Assembly (NCBI GenBank): GCA_044507775.1
Contig: JBIQIY010000014.1
Location: forward strand, 75,386-139,385
Direction of reading: 5' to 3'
Source: Chryseosolibacter sp044507775
Lineage (GTDB): Bacteria; Bacteroidota; Bacteroidia; Cytophagales; Cyclobacteriaceae
DNA length: 64,000 nucleotides
Each line of letters opens with the position of its first letter. The stretch's first letter is position 1. The position numbers and the translations under genes were made by a program. The notes beneath the pieces were generated by a model. That model was not told the DNA's origin, did no database searches, and worked only from the letters and a program-made list of their open reading frames with translations. Of this stretch, positions 27,180 through 35,281 are shown one piece after another.

Positions 27180-27965
27180 TCACAAACTCGTACTCTTGTT
27201 GTCCAGGTTCAGCTCCTGGATCCAGATATTCCGGTAGAGCACGTCGTGGCCTTCCGCTTGAAGCTTGAGTCCTCCCGGTGTATCGGTGATTCCTTTTCCG
27301 CCGTCATTGCCACCGTCGATACCGGAGTTGGGACCGCCCCACACCTGGTTGATCTCATGGTTATCGTGCACTTTCTTTCCGTTGAAGTACACAGTAGCTC
27401 TCGCCTTTTCGACGAGCTTGCCGTTCTTGAACCGCGCCGCGCGAAAAACAATGTCGTACGCATTCCACTTACCCAACCCGTTATAGGCAAAGTAGGGGGA
27501 CTCCGTCTCGTTGATCAGCGCCCCCATTCCATGTTTCGTGGAGTCACCGTCGAGCACCTGTATCTCGTAACGATTTTGCAGATACACACCGCTGTTGCCG
27601 CCGGGATTCGGAATAAGAAATTCCACGTGCGCACGAAAATCGCGGAGTTGTTTTCGGGTGACTATGTCCGCCGTTCCATACTTTCCGCCCGCAGCAGTCG
27701 GATCGTTTGCATTCAACACCGTTCCATCATCAACCGGATCTTCCACGATCGTCCACTTCAGAGGAAGTTCACCTGCGAAGCGCGGCCCTTCCCAGTATGT
27801 CCATTTCTCATCCAGCATTTTGCGCGATCCGTCAAAGTATACCTCCGCTCCGCGCGGAGCCTTTACACCCACTCCTGTCTTCTGAGCTGATGCAGGTATG
27901 ATGACAAAGGCGAAAGCAGCGATCGCCATGGAAAAAATGCTGATGTTCTTAAGGCTATTCTTCAT
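27180..27965 (-). CDS. DUF1080 3-keto-glycoside hydrolase-like protein
   Basis: 261 residues from the ATG at 27965, which begins a signal peptide (MKNSLKNISIFSMAIAAFAF). The mature part is a concanavalin-like DUF1080 domain: LRDFRAHVEFLIPNPGGNSGVYLQNRYEIQVLD, WNAYDIVFRAARF, GLKLQAEGHDVLYRNIWIQEL. Several members hydrolyse 3-keto-glycosides made by Gfo/Idh/MocA-type dehydrogenases, which matches the genes at 20103-24916. Secreted; convergent with the CehA-like gene and divergent from a methyltransferase. Confidence 0.88.
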   Translation of the reverse strand: MKNSLKNISIFSMAIAAFAFVIIPASAQKTGVGVKAPRGAEVYFDGSRKMLDEKWTYWEGPRFAGELPLKWTIVEDPVDDGTVLNANDPTAAGGKYGTADIVTRKQLRDFRAHVEFLIPNPGGNSGVYLQNRYEIQVLDGDSTKHGMGALINETESPYFAYNGLGKWNAYDIVFRAARFKNGKLVEKARATVYFNGKKVHDNHEINQVWGGPNSGIDGGNDGGKGITDTPGGLKLQAEGHDVLYRNIWIQELNLDNKSTSL

Positions 27966-28063
27966 AATGTTCGGGTGAAAATTGGGTGAAAATAAAAAAA
28001 AGGTGCTTCCCGTTCGCTTTCTTTGTAGAATAAAAAAGTGTTTCATCGCTAAAAAGCACGGAT

Positions 28064-28813
28064 ATGAATGAAGAATCACACTGGAACAGGATCGCGCATA
28101 GCTATGAGGAGGAAATTTTCGATGTTTTCAAGAGTGACAAAAAGAAAAAGCTGTCGCGCTATTTCGATAAATATGCAAATCCGGATCATGTTGCGATCGA
28201 CCTCGGTTGTGGTATAGGAAAAGCGTTCCCTTATCTCTCACCTGCGTTCAGGCAAGTTCACGCGGTGGATATTTCTGACAAGTGTCTTGACATCGCCGCG
28301 AATGATCAATATACAAATATCAGGTTTCAGAAAGCCGATCTGACAGATCCGGACCTTAAACTCCCGCAGGCCGACTTCGGATTTTGTTGCAATGTACTCC
28401 TCCTTCCGGACTTGCAGAAGGATATTGCGATGATCGCGAATGCCCACAAAGCGTTAAAGAAAAATGGAGCGGCGGTGTTTGTTGTACCCTCACTTGACTC
28501 CATCCTTTTCTACGCGTGGCGCCTCATCGAGTGGTATCGGATGGAAGGCGTAAACCCCGACGACATTCCTGACAGCGAGTTGAGCTATTTCAGCGGAAGC
28601 AAGCGCGACGTCTTTCAGGGATTGATTCGAATAGACGGCGTGACAACGAAACACTATTCGCATCCGGAACTTGAGGTAATATTCCGCGATGCAGGATTCA
28701 AGATCCTAACAATCGACCGCGTGGAATATGAGTGGACGACCGAATTTGCAGAGCCTCCTAAATGGCTCAAAGATCCTTACCCCTGGGATTGGCTGATCGA
28801 AGTGGTGAAGTAG
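28064..28813 (+). CDS. SAM-dependent methyltransferase
   Basis: 249 residues. Class I fold: VAIDLGCGIGKAFPYL at ~44-59, VDISDKCLDIA and LKKNGAAVFVVPSLDS. The C-terminal half holds a substrate domain with YEWTTEFAEPPKWLKDPYPWDWLIEV, which is distinctive but not assignable. Cytoplasmic, no signal. The only non-envelope gene between DUF1080 and the lactonase, so its link to the sugar set is doubtful. Confidence 0.83.
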   Translation: MNEESHWNRIAHSYEEEIFDVFKSDKKKKLSRYFDKYANPDHVAIDLGCGIGKAFPYLSPAFRQVHAVDISDKCLDIAANDQYTNIRFQKADLTDPDLKLPQADFGFCCNVLLLPDLQKDIAMIANAHKALKKNGAAVFVVPSLDSILFYAWRLIEWYRMEGVNPDDIPDSELSYFSGSKRDVFQGLIRIDGVTTKHYSHPELEVIFRDAGFKILTIDRVEYEWTTEFAEPPKWLKDPYPWDWLIEVVK

Positions 28814-28867
28814 ACAGGCAGTCCGCGATTTCACTCACATCTTCGTCATACTGAATGAGATGATTCC

Positions 28868-30001
28868 CTACTTCACAGAGACGAATTTCAGGCACACGGG
28901 TTTATCGACCGCGATGGTTTTCCCTGTCGAAGTCAGCAAGCCGGTGCTCTTGTCCCTGCGAAAGATCGCAATGTCATTGCCGTTTTGATTTGCCACCAAT
29001 AAGAAGCCACCGGTAGGATCGATTGCAAAATTGCGCGGTGTATTGATTCCTGATTTCTGACGCCCAACAACCTCCAGCTTTCCATTCTTATCGATCGAAT
29101 AGATTGCAATGTCATTCGCTTCACCGCGGTTGGATGCATACAGAAATTTTCCGTCGGGAGACACGTGAATATCCGCCGCGCCCACCTTGCCGGTAAAGCG
29201 CGGAGCAAGCATGCTGATTCGCTGTTTCTCACTGAGTTTTCCGTTCCGGTAATCAAAGGCAACAACGGCACCTTCCATTTCCAGGACGAGATAGGCGTAT
29301 TTTTCATTGGAATGAAAAGCAAGATGACGCGGGCCTCCACCCGGATTGACGGTCGCGAAGCCGGGCACCGCCGGAGTGAGCGGTTGCCGTGCAGCCGGAT
29401 CAAAACTGTACACATTGACTTTGTCCGTACCGAGATCCGGGACCATGAGATACTTTTCGTCCGGGGCCAACACGACCGCGTGAACATGTGGCTTATCCTG
29501 CCGACCCTTGTCAACACTGCTACCTTCATGCTGGATGAACTGCGTGTCGGTGCTCAAAGACCCATCCTTGTTTAGACGTGTTGCGGACAGGCTTCCTCCG
29601 CCGTAGTTGGCTGTAAATACCCACTGTTTTTTTTCATCGACTGTCACATAACACGGCCCATTACCTCCGACGCTGCCGTTGTTCAAAAAACTGAGCTTAC
29701 CCGTCGTCCGATCGAAGGCATAAGCGTTTATACCCTTGCCATCGCGCGCCTCGCTTACTGCATAGAGATTTCTGGCGTCCTTACTCATTGTAACGAACGA
29801 GGGGTTGGTGATATCCGTCGTCACTGACTTCTCCTGAAAGTCTCCCGTAAGCGCATTAAAAGTGTAAACATGAATGCCGTTTGTCTTTGCCTCATTGGTG
29901 TAAGTACCAATGATCAGATAAAAATCGCCCTGCTTAAATGTTTGTGCCATAGATGAAATGGAGATAAGCCCCGGAATGAATAATAATAATCGCAGTTTCA
30001 T
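28868..30001 (-). CDS. Secreted lactonase-family seven-bladed beta-propeller (Pgl-like)
   Basis: 377 residues from the ATG at 30001 (MKLRLLLFIPGLISISSMAQ signal peptide). Matches the YbhE/6-phosphogluconolactonase family: LIIGTYTN, GIHVYTFN, NPGGGPRHLAFHSNEKYAYLV, ADIHVSPDGKFLYASNRG, NTPRNFAIDPTGGFLLVANQN and IAIFRRDKSTG. The cytoplasmic Pgl opens 6-phosphogluconolactone; an exported version may open unphosphorylated sugar lactones, the expected products of C1 sugar oxidation. It fits the oxidoreductases nearby, but that is inference. Confidence 0.86.
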   Translation of the reverse strand: MKLRLLLFIPGLISISSMAQTFKQGDFYLIIGTYTNEAKTNGIHVYTFNALTGDFQEKSVTTDITNPSFVTMSKDARNLYAVSEARDGKGINAYAFDRTTGKLSFLNNGSVGGNGPCYVTVDEKKQWVFTANYGGGSLSATRLNKDGSLSTDTQFIQHEGSSVDKGRQDKPHVHAVVLAPDEKYLMVPDLGTDKVNVYSFDPAARQPLTPAVPGFATVNPGGGPRHLAFHSNEKYAYLVLEMEGAVVAFDYRNGKLSEKQRISMLAPRFTGKVGAADIHVSPDGKFLYASNRGEANDIAIYSIDKNGKLEVVGRQKSGINTPRNFAIDPTGGFLLVANQNGNDIAIFRRDKSTGLLTSTGKTIAVDKPVCLKFVSVK

Positions 30002-30117
30002 ATTGTATGTTGTGATGTCTAATCTCGTTCCATCCTTATCTGCCGCTGAGTTCCTTTGCGGGTGCGCATCTCTGCGGAGCACAGGTTTCTTTTGTAATAG
30101 TTTGGTCGGGTAAGTGA

Positions 30118-31743
30118 TCAGGTTGCAAGCGGTGGTCCTCCCGGGATCGTTATCTTTATCCGCTCATTGCGGTACACAGTCTTCCGCGCAGTAAATTTCG
30201 CGTTGAGATACTCTCCCAGATAAATGGATCCCGCCAGCGAGTCGGCCGTGGCCGTCCCCGAAAACAGGTAGGTTACGCCACTCCCCGGTATCCGGACGTT
30301 GCTTCGCATCCGGATCTGATCGCCCTCGACCATTCCCACAATTTCCTGGACGGTAAAGTCGGAGTGGTGGGAGCCCTGTATCCAATTACCCTCCTGCTCC
30401 AGATACAGTGAATGCTGACTTTTGCTGGTGAAGTATTCAACCGTAACGTCCCAGTGGCCCGCGATGTTAACAGAAGCGGGCGTCAATTCCTCCGAGCGAG
30501 GCTTTCTCTTTTGCGACAGCATGTCAACGATCCGGTCCGCAACGATCTTGTCATTACCAGGTTGCATTTGTCCCGTTGTAACGCTCAGGCTGGTGCGCCC
30601 GTCGCGCGTACGCGCACCAATTGCGATCCGCGGTTTCGTCCGCGCGAAATTCTCAGCCACCTCCTCGGCGGTGATATGAAGTTTGTCCGGGTCCCAGCTG
30701 ATATTCAGAACGGGCGAGCGATTGGACAGATCCGTGGGCTCGCGGATCTCCGTTTCCACGCCCGGAATTTTCAACACTCGCCGCGCAATATTGTCGAGCC
30801 ACGTGAGCCACGTTTTCCACTCTGCGTCGTGGTCGCGCGTTACCCACGCCTCGACCGCGGCGAGCATGCCCAGCATTTCTTCTTTTCCGACTTTGTTATC
30901 ACGCCCCGGACCGTGATGCGGCGAGCTCGCTTGCCATGCCGCCATAAGCAGATCTTTTTTTCCAAGAAGGAGTCCGGCACACTGCGGACCGCAGATCGCC
31001 TTTCCGCCGCTGTACGCCACCACTGTGGCGCCCTGTTCAAGATGCACGTTCGGGATGGTGAGGATCTCCGCAGCGGCGTCGACGAGTACGGGAATATTTT
31101 TTGGCTTTGCAAGACCCGCGATCACTTCCAGCGAAAGCGGCTGGCCTTTCGCCGATTCGCGACCCGACATCAGATAGATCATTGCTGTTCGTGTAGTTAT
31201 CGCCTGCGCGAGCTCCTCCGCGGTCTCTACCGTGATGATCGTCACGCCGATATTGCGGATAGCATGGTCGTATGGATTTCTCGAATAACGCGGAATGATC
31301 ACTTCCGTCTTCTCCATTCCTGTGAGATCCGGAATACGGATCAACTTCTCGGGGTTCCCTCCTGTCACGCAGGCGGCAGCGACGTGCTTCAGTCCTGCCG
31401 CGCATCCGGAAGAAACCATGCCCCACTCTGCGCCCGTTATTTCCGCGAGACGCTTGCCCACGCCGAAAGCGAGTTCGTCGTACTGAACAAAATACGCCGC
31501 CGCGGCCTTCGATGCAGCAAGCACTTCCGGTCGTTCCAGAGAACCTCCGATGATGGTGAATGTTCCTCTGCAATTGATCACGGGGTCAACACCGATTGAT
31601 TCATATATCTTGGGTCCGATTTGAAGTGGCCCGGAATCCTGGCCGGAAAGCAAACTGTCTACTCCACCCACGGCGGAGTGCGGCAGGATTCCCCCGGCAA
31701 ATGGAATGACGGCAAGATTCCTGATGATGTCTCTGCGTTTCAT
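30118..31743 (-). CDS. Tat-exported SelA-like PLP enzyme with C-terminal beta domain
   Basis: 541 residues. The signal MKRRDIIRNLAVIPFAGG is Tat-like. Residues ~45-410 are a fold-type I PLP domain of the SelA/DgaE branch: INCRGTFTIIGG near 57, VDAAAE (Asp222) and YSGGKAICGPQ with the Schiff-base Lys248. Residues ~425-530 (IAGHWDVTVEYF, LYLEQEGNWIQGSHH, YLFSGTATADSLAGSIYLG) form a lipocalin-like beta domain seen on secreted amidohydrolases. This is not selenocysteine synthase: it is exported and tRNA-independent by context. An aminosugar-acid ammonia-lyase or aldolase role is plausible. Confidence 0.8.
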   Translation of the reverse strand: MKRRDIIRNLAVIPFAGGILPHSAVGGVDSLLSGQDSGPLQIGPKIYESIGVDPVINCRGTFTIIGGSLERPEVLAASKAAAAYFVQYDELAFGVGKRLAEITGAEWGMVSSGCAAGLKHVAAACVTGGNPEKLIRIPDLTGMEKTEVIIPRYSRNPYDHAIRNIGVTIITVETAEELAQAITTRTAMIYLMSGRESAKGQPLSLEVIAGLAKPKNIPVLVDAAAEILTIPNVHLEQGATVVAYSGGKAICGPQCAGLLLGKKDLLMAAWQASSPHHGPGRDNKVGKEEMLGMLAAVEAWVTRDHDAEWKTWLTWLDNIARRVLKIPGVETEIREPTDLSNRSPVLNISWDPDKLHITAEEVAENFARTKPRIAIGARTRDGRTSLSVTTGQMQPGNDKIVADRIVDMLSQKRKPRSEELTPASVNIAGHWDVTVEYFTSKSQHSLYLEQEGNWIQGSHHSDFTVQEIVGMVEGDQIRMRSNVRIPGSGVTYLFSGTATADSLAGSIYLGEYLNAKFTARKTVYRNERIKITIPGGPPLAT

Positions 31744-31950
31744 TTTATTGTAGTTAGTCCAGAGCCAACATTCATCCGTGGGTTACGGAAGAAATAAATG
31801 ATCAAACGTCTCCTTACTTCCGCGGGGATAAGTGCAGCTACTGAAATGTCGGAAGAATATGCCAGATATTAAACATATTTATCGTGATTGTCACCCGAGC
31901 ATGACTCTTTCTCTATTGCGATCCGTTCTGTGCGTGAGCGGGGCAAACGA

Positions 31951-32166
31951 CTACTCGTCCGCCGCATTATTGTCAAGGTCCTTGAGAATACGGTTGACGT
32001 CGTCTTCGGTCGAGGAAAGCTTGGCCTTGCAGATAGCGATGAGTTGAGCGGCGCGCTTCACCTTTTCCGAAAGCTCGTCAATGGAGATTTGTCCTTCTTC
32101 AATTTCAGAGACTATTTGCTGCAGCTCCTGAAACGCTGCCTCGTAATTTGGCTGTTGTTCATTCAT
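31951..32166 (-). CDS. xseB: Exodeoxyribonuclease VII small subunit
   Basis: 71 residues, typical of XseB. Helical protein with the family pattern YEAAFQELQQIVSEIEEGQ, ISIDELSEKVKRA and CKAKLSSTEDDV. It binds XseA at several copies per large subunit. The start ATG overlaps the xseA stop by 4 bp (ATGA), implying translational coupling. Confidence 0.94.
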   Translation of the reverse strand: MNEQQPNYEAAFQELQQIVSEIEEGQISIDELSEKVKRAAQLIAICKAKLSSTEDDVNRILKDLDNNAADE

Positions 32167-33566
32167 AAGGGAGAAGAAGTTTTTGTCGTAGTTACCTGAC
32201 TAATGATTGTTCCATCCGCAAGAGTGGTTTCGACGATGTCCGAAGCACTTACCTGTGTTGCGGCAGACAATGCTTTTCCATTCAGGCGCGTAATGCTGTA
32301 GCCGCGCTTCAATACATTCTGCGGATGCATGTTTGAAACGGTCTTGACCACATTCTCCAGAGAAGTTTTCTCCTGCCGGATGAAGGCGAGAGTAACTTTG
32401 CGCACGAGAGTCACACTCTGAGCCATCTGCTGGTGATGCTGATTGCGCAACGCTTGGGCAGAGCTCCGCAATCTTGCAACAGTCGCTGCCTGCGATTGTT
32501 CCTGCCGCAAAAGATTCACATTTGATTGTTTGAGCAACTCGCGCGCAAGACTCTGAATGTCGTGACGGCTTCTGAGAAGAACATTGGTGGTGACAGATCG
32601 AAAAAACTTCATGGTGTGAAAAAACCCGCGTCGTTCGTCCGCAATGATGCCCGCCGCGCGGCTCGCCAGAATTTCCTGCGCCCTCCGCACGGGCACTGCA
32701 AAGTCGTGAAACTTCTGAAGCAAGTATCCGGCGAGCTCGGTTGGAGTGATCGCATTCCGGTATGCAACCATTTCCACCACCGTTTCATTTGTAGCATGGC
32801 CGATGCCCGTGATGATGGGAAGCGGAAACCGGGCTATTTCCCGCGAAAGCCGGAAGTCATTGAAACAGGAAAGCCCCACTTCACCGCCTCCACCGCGTAT
32901 GATCGCCACCACATCGAAATGAGAGACGACTTTGCGGATGCGCCCGAGTTGCGACAGAATTGAATCGATCGCGCGGTCTCCCTGAAGCAGCGAAGGAAAA
33001 AGCTGATAGCTGAACTGGTACCCGTACTGGTTTCCGTCAATCATCTTTCGAAAGTCCGCATACCCTTTGCTTGTTTCAACAGAGATGATAGCCAACCTCT
33101 TCGGCAACAACGGAAATGGCAAGGTCCGGTTGAGATCAAAGAGGCCCTCTTTCTTCAGCAAGGCAATACTCTCCTGCTTCTCACGCTCGAGTTCACCCAG
33201 CGAAAAAACCGGATCGATATCGGTGATCCGCAGCGCGAGGCCGTGCATGGAATCAAAGGTCACGCGCGCGCAGAACAGAATCCGGATGCCGTCTTTGAGC
33301 GGCGATTTTACGACGGATAAAAAGCGATCGTTTATTCGGTTGTAGTCGTCGCGCCAGAGTGTCGATTTCAGCTGCGCGATCACCTTACCATCCATTTTCT
33401 CGACCAGATCCGGATAGCAATGTCCGGACTGGGGATAATAGTTGAGCTTGTTCATTTCGGCCATCACCCAGAATGAACTCGTATAGCGAAGGGCCAGCGT
33501 TTTCTGAATGCTGGAAGTTACTTCCAGTAGTGAAAAAATCTTTTTTCCGTCTATTGTTTCGGCCAT
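32163..33566 (-). CDS. xseA: Exodeoxyribonuclease VII large subunit
   Basis: 467 residues from the ATG at 33566; the frame also has a TTG two codons earlier. An N-terminal OB-fold (SFWVMAEMNKLNYYPQSGHCYPDL), then the catalytic region with LFPSLLQGDRA, VVAIIRGGGGEVGLSCF and GIGHATNETVVEMVA (the conserved IGHExD-like segment reads IGHATNE). A long coiled-coil for XseB binding follows, and the C-terminus has KRGYSITRLNGK. Degrades single-stranded DNA to oligonucleotides in repair. Forms the xseA-xseB operon. Confidence 0.95.
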   Translation of the reverse strand: MAETIDGKKIFSLLEVTSSIQKTLALRYTSSFWVMAEMNKLNYYPQSGHCYPDLVEKMDGKVIAQLKSTLWRDDYNRINDRFLSVVKSPLKDGIRILFCARVTFDSMHGLALRITDIDPVFSLGELEREKQESIALLKKEGLFDLNRTLPFPLLPKRLAIISVETSKGYADFRKMIDGNQYGYQFSYQLFPSLLQGDRAIDSILSQLGRIRKVVSHFDVVAIIRGGGGEVGLSCFNDFRLSREIARFPLPIITGIGHATNETVVEMVAYRNAITPTELAGYLLQKFHDFAVPVRRAQEILASRAAGIIADERRGFFHTMKFFRSVTTNVLLRSRHDIQSLARELLKQSNVNLLRQEQSQAATVARLRSSAQALRNQHHQQMAQSVTLVRKVTLAFIRQEKTSLENVVKTVSNMHPQNVLKRGYSITRLNGKALSAATQVSASDIVETTLADGTIISQVTTTKTSSPL

Positions 33567-33813
33567 GATCAAAAGTATCCAATCGGCACAGAATTAGGAA
33601 AAATCCTGCAATCGAATGTGGCGTAAAAACGCCTGCAATCCATCCCCTACTAATGCATTCTGGGCGCTCCTGCGTTCACTTGCCAGATTTCGCGCAGGAA
33701 AACATCACCTGATACGTTCAGTATTCCAACGGCTTTGTGTTACACAGTGTCTAATGCCCGATCTCCCAAAGATGGGTTTAGAAATTTTTTGGCGGTCTTA
33801 ACTCTAAAAGTCA

Positions 33814-33918
33814 ATGCGTATGTTTGAAAGTCCATATTTCTTTCTTTTGATTCTGTTTGTCACGGGTTACGGATGGCACTCCCTCCTGGCCAGGTTTAAT
33901 AGGAAGAGGAAGGAGTAA
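33814..33918 (+). CDS. Possible 34-residue membrane peptide
   Basis: A short frame with ATG at 33814 (second ATG two codons on) and TAA at 33916. Residues ~8-18 (YFFLLILFVTGYG) are hydrophobic and the C-terminus is basic (RFNRKRKE), the layout of a single-pass mini-protein. No family is recognised and no ribosome site is evident, so this may be chance. The surrounding 33567-33956 has no other convincing gene. Confidence 0.3.
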   Translation: MRMFESPYFFLLILFVTGYGWHSLLARFNRKRKE

Positions 33919-33956
33919 GGGATAGGGAAATAGGGGAATATGGTTTAAGTAAGGGG
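33901..33956. repeat. G/A-rich low-complexity tract
   Basis: Units such as GGAAGAGGAAGGAG and GGGATAGGGAAATAGGGG. The 14-mer GGGATAGGGAAATA (33919-33932) recurs exactly at 42224-42237, linking this tract to the larger repeat there. It lies just downstream of the P450 stop. Confidence 0.55.
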
Positions 33957-35276
33957 TTATCTGAGCTTTTCGATTTTCAGGATTACTTGATCGGGGCGGA
34001 GGGTTACGAGGGGTATCTTTACCGGCTCGTGCGTTGTTGGCAACAGGTTAAAGCGCTGAATCATAGCCTGAAGGAAGATGGTCATTTCGGCCATCGCGAA
34101 GTTGTTGCCGATACAAAGGCGCGGTCCTGCGCCAAACGGGTAGAACGCCCTGATTTTTTCCCTGGAACCTTGAAGTTTCACAAAACGCTCGGGCATAAAG
34201 GCTTCTGCGTTTTCCCAGTGCTTAGGATCACGGTGTAACCCGTAAAAGAAGAGAATGATGATTGTATTTTTCGGAATGCCGAAATTGCTAAACTGATCTT
34301 CACTCAACGCGATTCGATCGCTGATCCACGCGGGTGGGTACAGGCGCATCGACTCGCTGATAAGGGCATTCAGCCATTCGTTTCGCACTGTTTCCTGGAC
34401 GGACAAGTTCCGGGTGGCCTCGCGCCCCTGGTGTTGATGACCGGCATGCCGCGACAAAAGGTAAAGAGTCCACGACAACGCGTTTGCCGTCGTCTCATGT
34501 CCTGCGATGAGCAGGATCAGGATTTCGTCGATGACCTGACATTCCTCCATGGGCAACCCGGTGTCTTCATATCGCGCATCGAGCAACATATCAAGCAGGT
34601 CATTGAATTTTCGTCCGCTGTTCTTCCGCGTTCCTATGATCGATCGGATAATGTTCCGGGCGCCTTCCGCTTTTCGCAGGTTGCGTCGTACTTCTCCGGA
34701 TATCTCAAACCACCAGCTTTTGTAGGGTTGACGAATCTTCCTGATAATGAAATCCTGCGTTTCTGTGATGAAGCGACTAAGCTCGTTTCTTGTCGATGGC
34801 GGCACTTCGATGTTGAAGAGCGTGTTGACTACAATCTCGAACGCAAACCCGTTCATCAACGGATACACGTCCACGTTTTCGCCTGTGGGAAAACGGTCCA
34901 GGAAGCGATCGACCGTCCGCTCAATGATTTCGTACAGTGCCTGAATCTTCTCCGTGTGGAAACCCGGCTGAATCAGTCGTCGCTGTTTCAGCCAGTATTC
35001 GCCATTGGAGGTGAGCAATCCTTTGCCAACAAACTTGCCGAGCTGCCCGGTAATCGGAGACTTGTGATAATTCTTGTGATTGGTTTTCAGTACATACTCG
35101 ATGAAGCCGGGATTCTGCGTTGCGATCATTCTTCTTGTCCCCATACCGGCCGAATACGTGCCGTCGAATTTCGCCATGCTTTCTTCCATCGATCCGATGG
35201 GATCCTTTACCTGCCGATATGCGCGAACCAGCGAGTGGAGAAGCGAATATCCGTCGGGTAATTGAGCATGTTTCAT
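33957..35276 (-). CDS. Cytochrome P450
   Basis: 439 residues from the ATG at 35276, 5 bp after the upstream Nramp-like stop; the longer frame overlaps that gene antisense and is excluded. P450 signatures: LLIAGHETTANALSW (I-helix oxygen-binding motif), SESMRLYPPAW (ExxR) and PFGAGPRLCIGNNFA with haem-thiolate Cys388. The segment between the I and K helices is shorter and more basic than usual. Closest in pattern to the CYP102/CYP4-like bacterial group, often fatty-acid or terpenoid hydroxylases. Needs separate redox partners; none is nearby. Confidence 0.93.
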   Translation of the reverse strand: MKHAQLPDGYSLLHSLVRAYRQVKDPIGSMEESMAKFDGTYSAGMGTRRMIATQNPGFIEYVLKTNHKNYHKSPITGQLGKFVGKGLLTSNGEYWLKQRRLIQPGFHTEKIQALYEIIERTVDRFLDRFPTGENVDVYPLMNGFAFEIVVNTLFNIEVPPSTRNELSRFITETQDFIIRKIRQPYKSWWFEISGEVRRNLRKAEGARNIIRSIIGTRKNSGRKFNDLLDMLLDARYEDTGLPMEECQVIDEILILLIAGHETTANALSWTLYLLSRHAGHQHQGREATRNLSVQETVRNEWLNALISESMRLYPPAWISDRIALSEDQFSNFGIPKNTIIILFFYGLHRDPKHWENAEAFMPERFVKLQGSREKIRAFYPFGAGPRLCIGNNFAMAEMTIFLQAMIQRFNLLPTTHEPVKIPLVTLRPDQVILKIEKLR

Positions 35277-35281
35277 GGCCT

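Noticed and set aside
30412..31599. 395-codon open frame on the plus strand
   Set aside because: Antisense to the SelA-like gene and rich in R, H and C, as expected for a shadow of a GC-biased gene.
30118..31743. Selenocysteine synthase (SelA)
   Set aside because: It has an export signal and an extra C-terminal domain, with no selB, selC or selD nearby.
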